From Hirschia litorea (GTDB lineage Bacteria > Pseudomonadota > Alphaproteobacteria > Caulobacterales > Hyphomonadaceae): 64,000 nucleotides of DNA. Below the pieces are notes generated by a model. The model had not been told where the DNA came from. It made no database searches and saw only the letters and a program-made list of their open reading frames with translations. The DNA is taken from contig NZ_JBHTBR010000002.1 of NCBI RefSeq assembly GCF_042665075.1, positions 992,001 to 1,056,000 of the forward strand, read 5' to 3'. The position numbers and the translations under genes were made by a program. Below are positions 16,694-25,604 of this stretch, in pieces; within the stretch, counting starts at the first letter, position 1, and every line of letters starts with the position of its first letter.

Positions 16694-16859
16694 CAAGTGG
16701 ATAGATGGGTTATCAACCTAACTTCCAACCAGAACACCAAAGCACAAAACAAGCGTTTTAGCTTGTTATTCAAAAGACAAGTGAATTCACTTGATTCAAC
16801 ATACACGAACAAAAGCAGGCGATTTAACCTGCTTTTCAAAATGCAGATGAATAAGCCTG
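16694..16859. repeat. Array of 16-bp palindromes in two 44-base copies
   Basis: Four related 16-bp elements occur at 16750-16765, 16778-16793, 16816-16831 and 16844-16859, plus a half-matching fifth at 16694-16709. The second is a perfect palindrome, CAAGTGAATTCACTTG. Starts are 28 bases apart within each pair, 56 bases from the fifth element to the first, and 38 bases between pairs. The blocks 16750-16793 and 16816-16859 align without gaps at 30 of 44 positions. At the third stem position A-T in copy one becomes G-C in copy two in both palindromes, so pairing is preserved. The element at 16812-16837 is a 9-bp stem followed by TTTT on both strands and could terminate satD transcription. Confidence 0.7.
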
Positions 16860-16861
16860 CC

Positions 16862-17509
16862 CTATTCTAAAATAGTAAAATAGGCAGATATTCCATCACT
16901 TAACGCAGCGAAATGAGACGATACCAAGCTATCAGTAAAAGCCTGCGGAGTGATAGGTGGATCAAGTATTTCAGCTAATGACGCACGAGTTTCATCTACC
17001 CTTTGCATAGCAATATACGCGATTTGCGCCTGACGTGATGTCCAATCTGAAGCAATAGCAGAAACGCAAGACGTAATCCCCCAAAGACCAACACGTATTG
17101 CAGTTTCTTTTTCAAAATCACGACGAGCAAATACAATGTCCCGTGACCGAGACGTCATATTATCAAGAGTATGCCCAACTTCGCTAAAAACAGAACCAGA
17201 TGATTTATCTAAACTATCCATGTCCAGAACATCATAATTGCCCACACCAATGGCAATTCGAGTTTGTGCAATGTTCTGATGCCGTAAAGCTGCATATATG
17301 GAGAGAGCAACATGTAACGAGGCCGAAGGCTTTTGAATTACCATTTGCCAACCATCTCCTCTAAAGAAAAATAATTGACTCAATCCAAAATGTGGAAACT
17401 TCTCGCGAAGCTCATCGCATGTATTCGCAATGCAATCCTTGACGTTTTGCAATTCTTCCGGCGTCAAACGGGAAGATTTGATAATGTCACCCGCAAGAAC
17501 TGCAATCAT
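16862..17509 (-). CDS. SatD-family protein
   Basis: This is a 215-residue soluble protein of the SatD family, named after the Streptococcus acid-tolerance locus. The start MIAVLAGDIIKSSRL matches the family N-terminus. Later landmarks are FFFRGDGWQMVI and the RIAIGVGNYDVL stretch, a fold reminiscent of nucleotidyl-cyclase-like domains, then GHTLDNM. Biochemical role unknown. It begins 3 bases after the prfC stop codon and precedes a DUF3307 membrane protein gene, so all three may share a transcript. Confidence 0.72.
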   Translation of the reverse strand: MIAVLAGDIIKSSRLTPEELQNVKDCIANTCDELREKFPHFGLSQLFFFRGDGWQMVIQKPSASLHVALSIYAALRHQNIAQTRIAIGVGNYDVLDMDSLDKSSGSVFSEVGHTLDNMTSRSRDIVFARRDFEKETAIRVGLWGITSCVSAIASDWTSRQAQIAYIAMQRVDETRASLAEILDPPITPQAFTDSLVSSHFAALSDGISAYFTILE

Positions 17510-17512
17510 GCT

Positions 17513-19120
17513 TTAAGCCAATCTTTCCTTCGTCGCAGAGAATTTTATATCAGGATTTTTCTCTGCCACATACCCTACATCCCACGCATTTTTCCCAAGG
17601 AAAACAGGGGCACCGTCAATATCAGTTCCCACATTCATGCGGTTTTTCTCAAGGAATGCATCCAATTTGGCGGCATCATCCGACGTAATCCAGCGCGCTA
17701 CATTATATAATGCCTGCTCAAAAACCACTTCCAGCTTATTTTCTGCAGCGACACGCTCTGCCATCACATCAATCTGCAAAGCCCCCACAGCTCCCACAAT
17801 CATATCGGCTCCAATTGCGGGTGTAAAAAGCTGTGTCACCCCTTCTTCAGCCAGCCCTTCAAGCGCTTTGCGAAGGTGTTTTGACTTCATCGGATCGAGA
17901 CACCGTGCACGTCGCAAGATCTCAGGCGCAAAGTTAGGGATCCCCCCAAACATAATGCTACCAGTCTCGGACAAGCTGTCACCCACACGCAAAGCACCAT
18001 GGTTGGGCACACCAATCACATCACCAGCAAACGCATCATCAGCGATCTCACGGTCCTGCGCCATAAACATGACAGGAGAGGACACATTGAGTTGTTTCCC
18101 GCCTGTTGTCTTAAGCTTCATACCGCGCTTGAACTGCCCCGAAACCATTTTCAAAAACGCAATCCGGTCACGGTGGTTTGGGTCCATATTGGCTTGAACT
18201 TTAAAAATAAATCCAGAAACTTCTTTGTTTTCAATATCTACGACTGTATCCACACCTTTAACACGTGCCTTTTGCGCACGCGGCGGCGGTGCATAAGCTT
18301 TCAATGTGTCCAGCAACTCACGTACACCAAAGTGACGCAATGCTGTTCCAAACACGACCGGTGTTAAATGCCCTTCAAGGAAAGACTGATGGTTGAAGGG
18401 TACACAGATTTCTCTCGCCATTTCAGCCGCTTCGGAGACTTCAAGAAACTCTTCATCATCTAAATGTCCCTTAGTTGATGTTTCATCCAACGCCACGCGC
18501 GGTGCACCACCTACTTCTAGGGCATCTTTGGCAGTGCGCTTTTTAAACTTCAAAAACTCACTTGTAGTAAGATCAACCATGCCTCGGAAACGCTCACCCG
18601 ACCCTTGTGGCCAAAACAATGGCGCACAGTCTAGCGCTAGCTTGTTTTGAATTTCATCAAGCATTTCAAATGGATCCACCGCTTCACGGTCCATTTTATT
18701 GATAAAAGTCACGATCGGAATATCGCGCAAACGACACACTTCAAACAGTTTCAAAGTCTGCGGCTCAATACCCTTCGCCGCATCCAACACCATGACAGCG
18801 GCATCCGCAGCGGTAAGCGTACGATAGGTATCTTCAGAGAAATCTTCGTGCCCAGGCGTATCTAGCAAATTAAATACGAGGTTTTCGTATTCAAATGTCA
18901 TCACAGACGAAGCAACAGAAATACCACGATCCTGCTCAATTTTCATCCAGTCTGACGTCGTCCGGCGGCGTTCACCCCGCGCAGCAACCTGCCCTGCAAG
19001 ACGGATAGCACCACCAGTCAAAAGAAGGTTCTCTGTCAGCGTGGTTTTACCCGCATCTGGGTGAGAAATGATGGCAAATGTCCGACGACGGGCTGATTCT
19101 TGAACGGGCGAAAGCGCCAT
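17513..19120 (-). CDS. prfC: Peptide chain release factor 3
   Basis: This is a translational GTPase that removes RF1/RF2 from the ribosome after termination. It is 535 residues, normal for RF3. The G motifs are intact: SHPDAGKTTLTE (G1), RGISVASS (G2), LLDTPGHEDFSEDTYR (G3) and TFINKMDRE (G4). The RF3-specific DWMKIEQDRGISV and the C-terminal domain (VGALQIDVMAERVAAEN) are present. It is followed with a 3-base gap by satD. Confidence 0.95.
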   Translation of the reverse strand: MALSPVQESARRRTFAIISHPDAGKTTLTENLLLTGGAIRLAGQVAARGERRRTTSDWMKIEQDRGISVASSVMTFEYENLVFNLLDTPGHEDFSEDTYRTLTAADAAVMVLDAAKGIEPQTLKLFEVCRLRDIPIVTFINKMDREAVDPFEMLDEIQNKLALDCAPLFWPQGSGERFRGMVDLTTSEFLKFKKRTAKDALEVGGAPRVALDETSTKGHLDDEEFLEVSEAAEMAREICVPFNHQSFLEGHLTPVVFGTALRHFGVRELLDTLKAYAPPPRAQKARVKGVDTVVDIENKEVSGFIFKVQANMDPNHRDRIAFLKMVSGQFKRGMKLKTTGGKQLNVSSPVMFMAQDREIADDAFAGDVIGVPNHGALRVGDSLSETGSIMFGGIPNFAPEILRRARCLDPMKSKHLRKALEGLAEEGVTQLFTPAIGADMIVGAVGALQIDVMAERVAAENKLEVVFEQALYNVARWITSDDAAKLDAFLEKNRMNVGTDIDGAPVFLGKNAWDVGYVAEKNPDIKFSATKERLA

Positions 19121-19258
19121 AAGCTGTGTTCCTGCGGGAAAGTCTAAAACAAGCAGAACCCATTAAAGCAATCCGCGCCTTTTCGCAAAGGGTGATCTCG
19201 ATTTTTAAAGAACAGCTAAAATTTCTTACTAACAGAGCGCATCTAAAATAGAGATTTT

Positions 19259-19648
19259 CTAAGCTGCACTCGACCAAACACAATCATTTACAAGCACGGG
19301 TGATAATGGCTTGCGTGTCTGTTGCTGGAAAAGATTTGCAATAACAGGCAATTGAACCTCAGCTAAACGCAATTGTACATCTTGAGGCCCCTTAGCATTT
19401 AGAGGACGTACAAACAAAGCTGCATTTGCTTCTGTAAATTCAAAAATGAGTGCCCCTAAAGCCCTCAATGCACCGGCTGAAGGTTTTCGATCTGCAGGAC
19501 AGTGATAAAACAGAGCTTGCCCCAAACTTATAGCATGAGGCGCACGCAATTTTGCATAGGGTATATCCGTCAATTGGCCAGAAAACTCACGTATTGTTGT
19601 GCGAGGATCACCAACATCTAAAACCTGATCATTCAGCAAAAACAACAT
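19259..19648 (-). CDS. Conserved hypothetical protein
   Basis: I do not recognise a named family. The product is about 129 residues from the ATG at 19648, chosen because MLFLLNDQVLDVGDP looks like a natural N-terminus. The frame is open to an ATG at 19684, and neither start has a strong ribosome site. The protein is soluble, with no signal or membrane helix, and has alternating hydrophobic strands and a helix ALRALGALIFEFTEANAALF. It lies upstream of prfC on the same strand with a ~140-base gap. Confidence 0.5.
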   Translation of the reverse strand: MLFLLNDQVLDVGDPRTTIREFSGQLTDIPYAKLRAPHAISLGQALFYHCPADRKPSAGALRALGALIFEFTEANAALFVRPLNAKGPQDVQLRLAEVQLPVIANLFQQQTRKPLSPVLVNDCVWSSAA

Positions 19649-19802
19649 AAGTACACAACACCCTTCAGCAATAGGGTTTACCATACGCGCTCAATGTAAA
19701 TATTCCGTTGGATACGCTCGAAAATTTCGTGCAAATTCATGATGAAAGAGTCATGTAACGTTTTCCATGACTGCAAAATAAACGCATGAACATACCTTCG
19801 CC

Positions 19803-20168
19803 CTACAAGAATGGGTCATCTTGTATAAGCGGCAAGACACGCTCCGTTAAAAAATGGCGTCCTTCTCTATCTTCAATTTCAACGATCCATAGATCCGTGT
19901 CATATGACACTCTTTTGGAAAGATAATTATTTGCTTCAACATCTGACAAAACTGCATTTTCAGGTGTAAGAATCTGAAAAGCGACTTCGTCAGAGCCAGT
20001 AAAAGCACGCCCCAAAAGGGAAATCTCTCCATTTGGTTTCCGCGTCTTTACTATAACGTCTCCCCTCATTTCATCTCCAACTCTCTCAATAGTTGAAAAC
20101 GCCCCCTCTGTACTCGCCCGACGCATGAGTGCTTCAACCCAAAGCTTAGTTACAACTGTGAAAGACAT
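19803..20168 (-). CDS. DUF1491 family protein
   Basis: This 121-residue protein matches the alphaproteobacterial DUF1491 family. It has an N-terminal TKLWVEALMRRASTEGAF, a central GDVIVKTRKPNGE strand pair and the diagnostic C-terminal YDTDLWIVEIEDREGRHFL. No enzymatic function is known for the family. It is likely soluble and cytoplasmic, and is divergently placed from the small membrane-protein gene at 20269. Confidence 0.78.
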   Translation of the reverse strand: MSFTVVTKLWVEALMRRASTEGAFSTIERVGDEMRGDVIVKTRKPNGEISLLGRAFTGSDEVAFQILTPENAVLSDVEANNYLSKRVSYDTDLWIVEIEDREGRHFLTERVLPLIQDDPFL

Positions 20169-20268
20169 GTAATTTGTTCTTTCTTTTTATATTTTTGTTG
20201 ATACTTAGACGGGGGAGAAAATTCTAAACAGAGTTTTCGCTATTTAGGGGAAAAGTTGGGTTACAAAA

Positions 20269-20592
20269 ATGTTAGCTTATGCACCGATTATACTACAACA
20301 GTCTGTCATTCCTAGCATTCTACCTTTCAGAGTAGATACAATGACAGATGCTTTATTTCATTTATCTTCAGATCAATATTCGACAATTCAAAACCAAGTT
20401 ACACCAGCCAATCTAAACTTGATATGGACTATAGTTACACTCGTCTGCCTTTCTGGCCTGATATTTCTTTATCTTGAACTACGCGCGTATGCAAAAGATC
20501 AAAGAAAAGCAGTCAAGTCTCCGTCAAATACACTTTTCGAATCTTCTGTGAATTCTTCTATGATAAAACGCCCAAGCCACAAAGCTGCTTAG
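20269..20592 (+). CDS. Small one-helix protein, hypothetical
   Basis: This is an unrecognised frame of 107 codons. It has one clear membrane helix (LIWTIVTLVCLSGLIFLYLE) followed by a basic, Ser-rich cytoplasmic-looking tail. An alternative ATG at 20341 would give an 83-residue protein keeping the helix. Neither start has a convincing ribosome site. Support is limited to the plausible topology and the lack of any competing gene here. Confidence 0.4.
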   Translation: MLAYAPIILQQSVIPSILPFRVDTMTDALFHLSSDQYSTIQNQVTPANLNLIWTIVTLVCLSGLIFLYLELRAYAKDQRKAVKSPSNTLFESSVNSSMIKRPSHKAA

Positions 20593-20700
20593 CCCACTCG
20601 AAATTCGACATTTTCGGCGCGGTTCTAGGCTTTGGTAGCAAGTTTGCCACAAAATAGCCTAGGCTTGTGCACAGCCTCTTCATTGCTGATCAATACCTCT

Positions 20701-21678
20701 ATGGGTATACATGCTTGCATGAATTGCTTTTCTCCCTCCCTCTCTCGAAGGCTTGCCCTTATCGCATTCTGCATAAGCATGACACCAAACGCTATTGCAC
20801 AGGATGCTCCAAGTGCCGACAGTGCGTTCCTTGAGCGCGCCTCTTTGAGGGCTGCTGACATAAAATGCAAACTTCTTTCGACTTCTGAACGGCTCGCATT
20901 GGAAATGGGATTTTGGCAGGCGCGGACAGCGCTTCTGCGTGGCGGATACCCTCTGCGAGATGTCAACGCACTGAATGATGAAGCAACAGATTACGCAAAT
21001 TCAAAAGAGTGCGATGATGAAGGTCTGACATCATCGAATGAACGCCTCAAAGATGCATTCCTAGCCTTTTCTCGTACGCCTTTTTATGAATTTAAGGGCG
21101 GCCAGCGCCAATGGACTGCAACGCGTACATTGACCGATGTATGGGCGGCCTATCAAGAAGACCCAATCACAAGTGTTAGGTTTGGACTTATCCATCTACC
21201 TCGCGCAAAAGATCCTTTGGGTTTTTCCAAGCCTGGTGATGTTCGTCCACCATCCAAACTCGCAGCTATAGCAAAAACACTTCCCGATAAATCCCCCCCC
21301 GCATTGGCACGGTTAATATTGAGGGACAATGAAAAATCGCCTGAACCTTGGATCGGCGGAATGTTTGGTCCTTCAACAGGGCTAACACCACCACCACTGT
21401 CCATCTCAAAAAAAATCTTAGCTTCTGGTCGAGAAGTTGTAGATGCTCCGCCATATCAAGACGGAAAGAAAACACAAGGTGCTCTTTTTCTGTTTGATGA
21501 AACAGCCCGAGAGGCTCTAAATCAGCTCGATCCCCGCGAATCTCTCATTGTGGAATTCATCCCCTCAGATAGAGATAAAAGCTCCAAGCCTGTTAGAGCT
21601 GTTTTTGAAGTTGGGGATTTCCAAGCTGCAGCTGCCTTTAGCGCGATTGCACGCGATAAAGTAGACCCAACTCACTAA
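20701..21678 (+). CDS. Secreted hypothetical protein
   Basis: The N-terminus from 20701 (or the ATG at 20719) gives a signal peptide ending near SMTPNAIAQ, so the product should be exported to the periplasm. The mature protein of ~290 residues starts with a helical domain containing paired cysteines (IKCKLL and SKECDD) and FWQARTALLRGGYPL. A beta-rich half follows, including SVRFGLIHLPR and RESLIVEFIPSD. I recall similar unnamed proteins in Caulobacterales-type genomes, but there is no assigned function. The frame is open up to a TTG at 20632. Confidence 0.6.
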   Translation: MGIHACMNCFSPSLSRRLALIAFCISMTPNAIAQDAPSADSAFLERASLRAADIKCKLLSTSERLALEMGFWQARTALLRGGYPLRDVNALNDEATDYANSKECDDEGLTSSNERLKDAFLAFSRTPFYEFKGGQRQWTATRTLTDVWAAYQEDPITSVRFGLIHLPRAKDPLGFSKPGDVRPPSKLAAIAKTLPDKSPPALARLILRDNEKSPEPWIGGMFGPSTGLTPPPLSISKKILASGREVVDAPPYQDGKKTQGALFLFDETAREALNQLDPRESLIVEFIPSDRDKSSKPVRAVFEVGDFQAAAAFSAIARDKVDPTH

Positions 21679-21732
21679 TTTTATAGCAGGTTTCCACTCT
21701 TGCGAATGATTAAGGCCACCTACTTTTAAGGC

Positions 21733-23127
21733 TTACTGCTCAACTTTCGGTGGGAAGTAAGCAGATATAACACTGCCTTCATCCGGCTCTGAATCGAGTT
21801 GCAATCGTCCCTTATGCAAATTCACAAAAGCATTCACGACAGATAGTCCCAAACCGGTGCCTGTGTATTTCGACTTAGCAGCTGTATCTGCCTGACTAAA
21901 CGGGGCCAACACCGCCTCAAACGTGTCCTTAGACATACCAGGGCCTGTATCTCGCACACTCATCCAAGCGCCGCCCTCTTCTGCCTCTCTGACAGATATA
22001 GCAATGCTGCCACCATGAGGCGTAAACTTAATTGCATTCGATACTAGGTTTTGGGCAATCTGACGCACAGCGCGCGGATCAGCATAGGCTTCAACATCTT
22101 TCGTGCGACTGGAAATGCTCAACTTCACATCTCCCCGTCGCGCTTGATCTGCCATAAAGCGCACTGTTTCCCACATCAATTCAGTGAGTGAGACCATCTC
22201 CGGCTGAATTACATATTGGCCAGAATCAATCTTGGAAAGATCCAACACATCATCCACAGTCAATTGCAATGAGCGTCCACCCTCATGAATTAATTGTGCG
22301 TATTCTTTATACTTTTCCGGCAATTCACCGAAAACGCCTTCTTTCATAATCTCTGAAAAACCAAGAATAGCATTCAATGGTGTTCGCAATTCATGGCTAG
22401 TCTTAGCAAAATATAATGTGCGTTGCTCTAACTTTGTTTCTAGTTCAGAAATCTTTGACGCGGCAATCACGTGTTGCTCATTAGCTTTGGCATAAGCAGA
22501 ATCAGATTTTTTTAATCGCTCGACAAGAATATCTTTTTGCTTACTCAAGCGGGCAATTTGCCCATTTGTCTTTTCTCTAAACCGGCTCAATATCGCGGAT
22601 GGGTTCTCACCCAATTGAATCTTGCGCGCTAATGACGCCATATAAATAAGTGATATGAGCGCAAATAATCCTGGAGCGGGTTGGAATGTTTCAACATCAA
22701 TGGGCAGAAATTCCATTCTCGACAAAAGCGCCGCCAAACAGAAACTCAAGACAGAAAAAGCACTCGCTTCAATAGCTTGGCGCTTACGTCCTAAACTCAA
22801 AGCAGTCACGACAGGAATAAAAAATGCTGCTGAAATGGGAGACACTGCACCGCCCATAGCGGTAGCCCCGACCATCACAATAACAATCCATGCAGCCATC
22901 TCTAATTCATGCGAAGCATCCTCACCAAACCGAGACGCTAGAATTTGGATGAAAGCAGGTAGTGATGCAATGCCCGCCACACATAGACTCAATAGAAGAC
23001 TCGCTCCGCTAATCCACACAGCAAAAAGCACAACAAGGCATAAAAGAATCCAGCTGGCTCTTTGTTCGAGGATATCTGAAGGCGCTAACGCGGAGTTAAC
23101 TGCTTTGTGTTGGAATATTTCTGTCAT
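21733..23127 (-). CDS. Membrane sensor histidine kinase, DivJ/PleC-like
   Basis: This is a 464-residue kinase. Residues 25-165 hold about six membrane helices, 185-250 form a cytoplasmic coiled coil, and then come HisKA (phosphoacceptor His in KTSHELRTPLNAILGFSE) and HATPase_c (N box QNLVSNAIKFTP, G boxes VRDTGPGM and YTGTGLGLSVV). The H-box with LNAILGFSE is typical of the PdhS family that includes DivJ and PleC. The multi-helix N-terminus without a PAS domain resembles DivJ, which controls DivK and cell-cycle progression. No response regulator is adjacent, as usual for that family. The specific assignment is inference. Confidence 0.75.
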   Translation of the reverse strand: MTEIFQHKAVNSALAPSDILEQRASWILLCLVVLFAVWISGASLLLSLCVAGIASLPAFIQILASRFGEDASHELEMAAWIVIVMVGATAMGGAVSPISAAFFIPVVTALSLGRKRQAIEASAFSVLSFCLAALLSRMEFLPIDVETFQPAPGLFALISLIYMASLARKIQLGENPSAILSRFREKTNGQIARLSKQKDILVERLKKSDSAYAKANEQHVIAASKISELETKLEQRTLYFAKTSHELRTPLNAILGFSEIMKEGVFGELPEKYKEYAQLIHEGGRSLQLTVDDVLDLSKIDSGQYVIQPEMVSLTELMWETVRFMADQARRGDVKLSISSRTKDVEAYADPRAVRQIAQNLVSNAIKFTPHGGSIAISVREAEEGGAWMSVRDTGPGMSKDTFEAVLAPFSQADTAAKSKYTGTGLGLSVVNAFVNLHKGRLQLDSEPDEGSVISAYFPPKVEQ

Positions 23128-23253
23128 CGTAACTAGCCATAAACGAAACTGAAGCTAGAGTAAATTTCTAGCGTTAAAACTTGATGATTTTTGTTAGAGT
23201 TACACAATATCAGCACCCCAGCTGTTACAAAAGAGACCGGAGGATCCCCCACC

Positions 23254-24285
23254 ATGCGCCTAACCCCTTGGTTACAATCCGCGACTATCGCCAGCCTTTG
23301 CCTTGGCGGAGCACACGCTCAAACAGTCACGACCTCGTCTACAAATCAAAATACCCAAACAACATATGCCAGCGCGCAACAAGTTACGACGACACCATCG
23401 TCAACAATTACAAATGCAGCAGCGACATATGCCACTTTTCAAGGTGACATTGCCAATGTGCGCAGTCGTCCACTTTCTTCAACACAAGACATCGACCAAA
23501 AACTAGAAGCTTTAGGTGGACAAAACACAGGCCAACTAACTTCTGGCTGGATGTCATATTCTGCATTGATTGCTGCGCAAAACAGAGAATTTGCAAACTC
23601 AGTTCGTGAAGTTGAAGCCTATTATGGCCGCGATGTTCTTTTGAACGCACTTCGCAAAGCACCAAGCTACGCAACGAGTCTAAAAGGTGGGGACCGCGCG
23701 CTTCAATCATCATTGGCTGCAGCCGAAGCTGACTCAATGTACATGCTCAGTGCTGCATCATATCTAGAATCACAAGAAGCCTCCTTGCAAAACCAATCTT
23801 GGGTTAAAGAACGCATTCGCGATGGCGCTCAACGCGCTAGCCGTCTAAAGTCACTTACATACTCAGGTCGCCCTGTGTCATCATCTGCACGGGAGATGTT
23901 TTCATCATCAAACCTAGGCTCCCTCCTTGCACAATCTGGTCAAGCGAATGCATGGGAACGCGCAACGCGTATTGCGACAAACGCGCCAATGTCCGCATTG
24001 TCTTCGATGACCCAACGTCATTACAATGTGAACCCTGTTAGATCAGAAACAGCCAACCACATGGCTTCACTTGCAGCGTATGAGATTCTTGGCGGCGCAA
24101 ATCTAGCTGAACCTGGTGTCGCTAAGGCAATGAATGACCGTCGCTCTAAAGATTGTTTCGAATTTGCTCAACAGCAATTCAATCAATGTGTGGGTACTCA
24201 ATCAGACCATTACGGCCTTCAAGCATGTATGCGTAAGCACGCCATCTCTGACATGGGTCAATGTGTGGGTGATGTCGCTCAATAA
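23254..24285 (+). CDS. Secreted hypothetical protein with C-terminal Cys motif
   Basis: The start at 23254 is chosen because a GGAGG site (23239-23243) precedes it and the first residues form a signal peptide ending near LCLGGAHAQ. The mature protein is Thr/Ser/Gln-rich at the N-terminus and helical after residue ~90. Its C-terminus has four cysteines in a pattern DCFEFAQQQFNQCVG ... QACMRKHAISDMGQC. I recall the same Cys-containing tail in unnamed Caulobacterales secreted proteins. It is probably periplasmic; function unknown. A strong terminator follows. Confidence 0.65.
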   Translation: MRLTPWLQSATIASLCLGGAHAQTVTTSSTNQNTQTTYASAQQVTTTPSSTITNAAATYATFQGDIANVRSRPLSSTQDIDQKLEALGGQNTGQLTSGWMSYSALIAAQNREFANSVREVEAYYGRDVLLNALRKAPSYATSLKGGDRALQSSLAAAEADSMYMLSAASYLESQEASLQNQSWVKERIRDGAQRASRLKSLTYSGRPVSSSAREMFSSSNLGSLLAQSGQANAWERATRIATNAPMSALSSMTQRHYNVNPVRSETANHMASLAAYEILGGANLAEPGVAKAMNDRRSKDCFEFAQQQFNQCVGTQSDHYGLQACMRKHAISDMGQCVGDVAQ

Positions 24286-24341
24286 GCCTTCACATAATGG
24301 CGTGCACTCGCCATTAATTTAAAAAAATTAAAAAGAAATAC

Positions 24342-24378
24342 AAAGGCCCGCTTGCATGTTTTGCTTGCGGGCCTTTTA
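24342..24378 (+). terminator. Rho-independent terminator
   Basis: A perfect 10-bp stem, AAAGGCCCGC / GCGGGCCTTT, is followed by a short T-run. It ends transcription of the secreted-protein gene and lies only about 9 bases before the sufE start codon. Confidence 0.8.
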
Positions 24379-24386
24379 TATGCAGC

Positions 24387-24824
24387 ATGTCCAATACAAC
24401 ACCTTTAGAACAAGCCGCCAACGAACTGCGCGAAGATTTTGAATTTCTTACCGATTGGGAAGAAAGATACGCGCATATCATTGATTTGGGAAAATCTCTT
24501 TCCCCCCTCAGTGATGCTGAGATGATTGATGATAACAAAGTTATGGGATGCGCAAGCCAAGTTTGGCTCGTAACTGAACCTTCAGTGAAGGAAGGCGCTT
24601 TAAAATTCAGGGGAGCATCCGATGCGATCCTCGTATCTGGCCTTATCGCAATGCTGCTTGAAATATACTCTGATAATACACCAGAGGACATTTTAGCCTT
24701 TGATGCTGATGCTTTTTTCGCAAGTATTGGCGTAGATGAAGCGCTTTCGCCTCAGCGTTCCAATGGTTTCAAATCTATGCTCGCACGTATACGTCAAGAC
24801 GCTCAATCTGCGATCAACAGTTAA
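24387..24824 (+). CDS. SufE-family Fe-S cluster sulfur acceptor
   Basis: The 145-residue product matches SufE: LREDFEFLTDWEERYAHII at the N-terminus, the active-site Cys in KVMGCASQVW, and the C-terminal ASIGVDEALSPQRSNGF. SufE accepts persulfide sulfur from SufS and passes it to the scaffold in iron-sulfur cluster assembly. No suf genes are nearby. The ATG at 24387 is the only start that keeps the whole domain. It has no ribosome site and follows a terminator hairpin almost directly, so the mRNA may be leaderless or depend on read-through. Confidence 0.88.
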   Translation: MSNTTPLEQAANELREDFEFLTDWEERYAHIIDLGKSLSPLSDAEMIDDNKVMGCASQVWLVTEPSVKEGALKFRGASDAILVSGLIAMLLEIYSDNTPEDILAFDADAFFASIGVDEALSPQRSNGFKSMLARIRQDAQSAINS

Positions 24825-24832
24825 GCACACCT

Positions 24833-25600
24833 TCAATATCTCCCTCCTGAGATTTGAAAGTCGTATGCATTCGCCACCTTTTCTAGTATCTCTGCGAGCA
24901 TGTGCCCTGCACTGCGCTTGGATAGCCCGAATTTAGATTCGATGGAGGTTAAGCTCAGCTGAGCAACACATGCCGCGTGCAAAATTGAGTAATCCCGCTC
25001 GCTCATTATCTTACTCAACTCTCTCAATCTATAAGATGCGAGACTTGAATAATACGCTTTTGAAACGCTCGAATTGGATCTATTTTTCTCACGAATATTT
25101 GCTATTTGGGTCCAATTCATCACTAAACCGGCATGAGTCCCCTGCGCCTCCAAGTCCCGCAAGAAACACAATGCAGCATCTACCTGCCGTTTGTTAAACG
25201 GTCCCTTGCCTTGCTTTGCCAGCATTACTAATCTTGCAAACCCAGACCTTGGCAGCCTGCGCGTCTCAACCTCCAAATTATCAACGGCATTAGGTATTTT
25301 GCATACTTTATCGTTATCCTCGGTGACCTTTGAAATCTCGAATGATGCTTGCCAGATAAAACCCTTGAGGCCGCCTGCTTCCACAATTGCCCCCACCGCC
25401 TTTAACCACATCATCTCTTTAGGTGAAATTCTAAGAGCTGGACGCATCCGCCGGTCAGACGTGCGGACAACTTCCCAGCTTGCACTTCGTAAGTCCCCCT
25501 CTACCTGTTTACGCTCAACCAAAGAAGAATCATGCCTGCACATGGCCCGCGCAATACGATTGAACCGCTCACGCGAAAGACTGAACCCATCCACGGTCAT
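24833..25600 (-). CDS. DUF6456 helix-turn-helix protein
   Basis: This is a 255-residue soluble protein. The C-terminal ~120 residues match the DUF6456 domain of alphaproteobacteria: YYSSLASYRLRELSKIMSER, the helix HAACVAQLSLTSIESKFGLS and KRSAGHMLAEILEKVANAY, which looks like a sigma/HTH-type DNA-binding unit. The N-terminal part is poorly conserved. It starts 4 bases after the stop of the DnaA domain IV-like gene, so the two should be co-translated, and both look DNA-binding. A regulatory role is likely but unproven. Confidence 0.65.
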   Translation of the reverse strand: MTVDGFSLSRERFNRIARAMCRHDSSLVERKQVEGDLRSASWEVVRTSDRRMRPALRISPKEMMWLKAVGAIVEAGGLKGFIWQASFEISKVTEDNDKVCKIPNAVDNLEVETRRLPRSGFARLVMLAKQGKGPFNKRQVDAALCFLRDLEAQGTHAGLVMNWTQIANIREKNRSNSSVSKAYYSSLASYRLRELSKIMSERDYSILHAACVAQLSLTSIESKFGLSKRSAGHMLAEILEKVANAYDFQISGGRY

Positions 25601-25604
25601 TGCT

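Noticed and set aside
16694..16859. CRISPR array
   Set aside because: The 28- and 38-base spacing suggested one, but the units are palindromic and degenerate throughout, with no unrelated spacers and no cas genes nearby.
16622..16870. Short frames on both strands spanning the palindrome array
   Set aside because: They run across the repeats, have no ribosome site and look like by-products of the repeat sequence.
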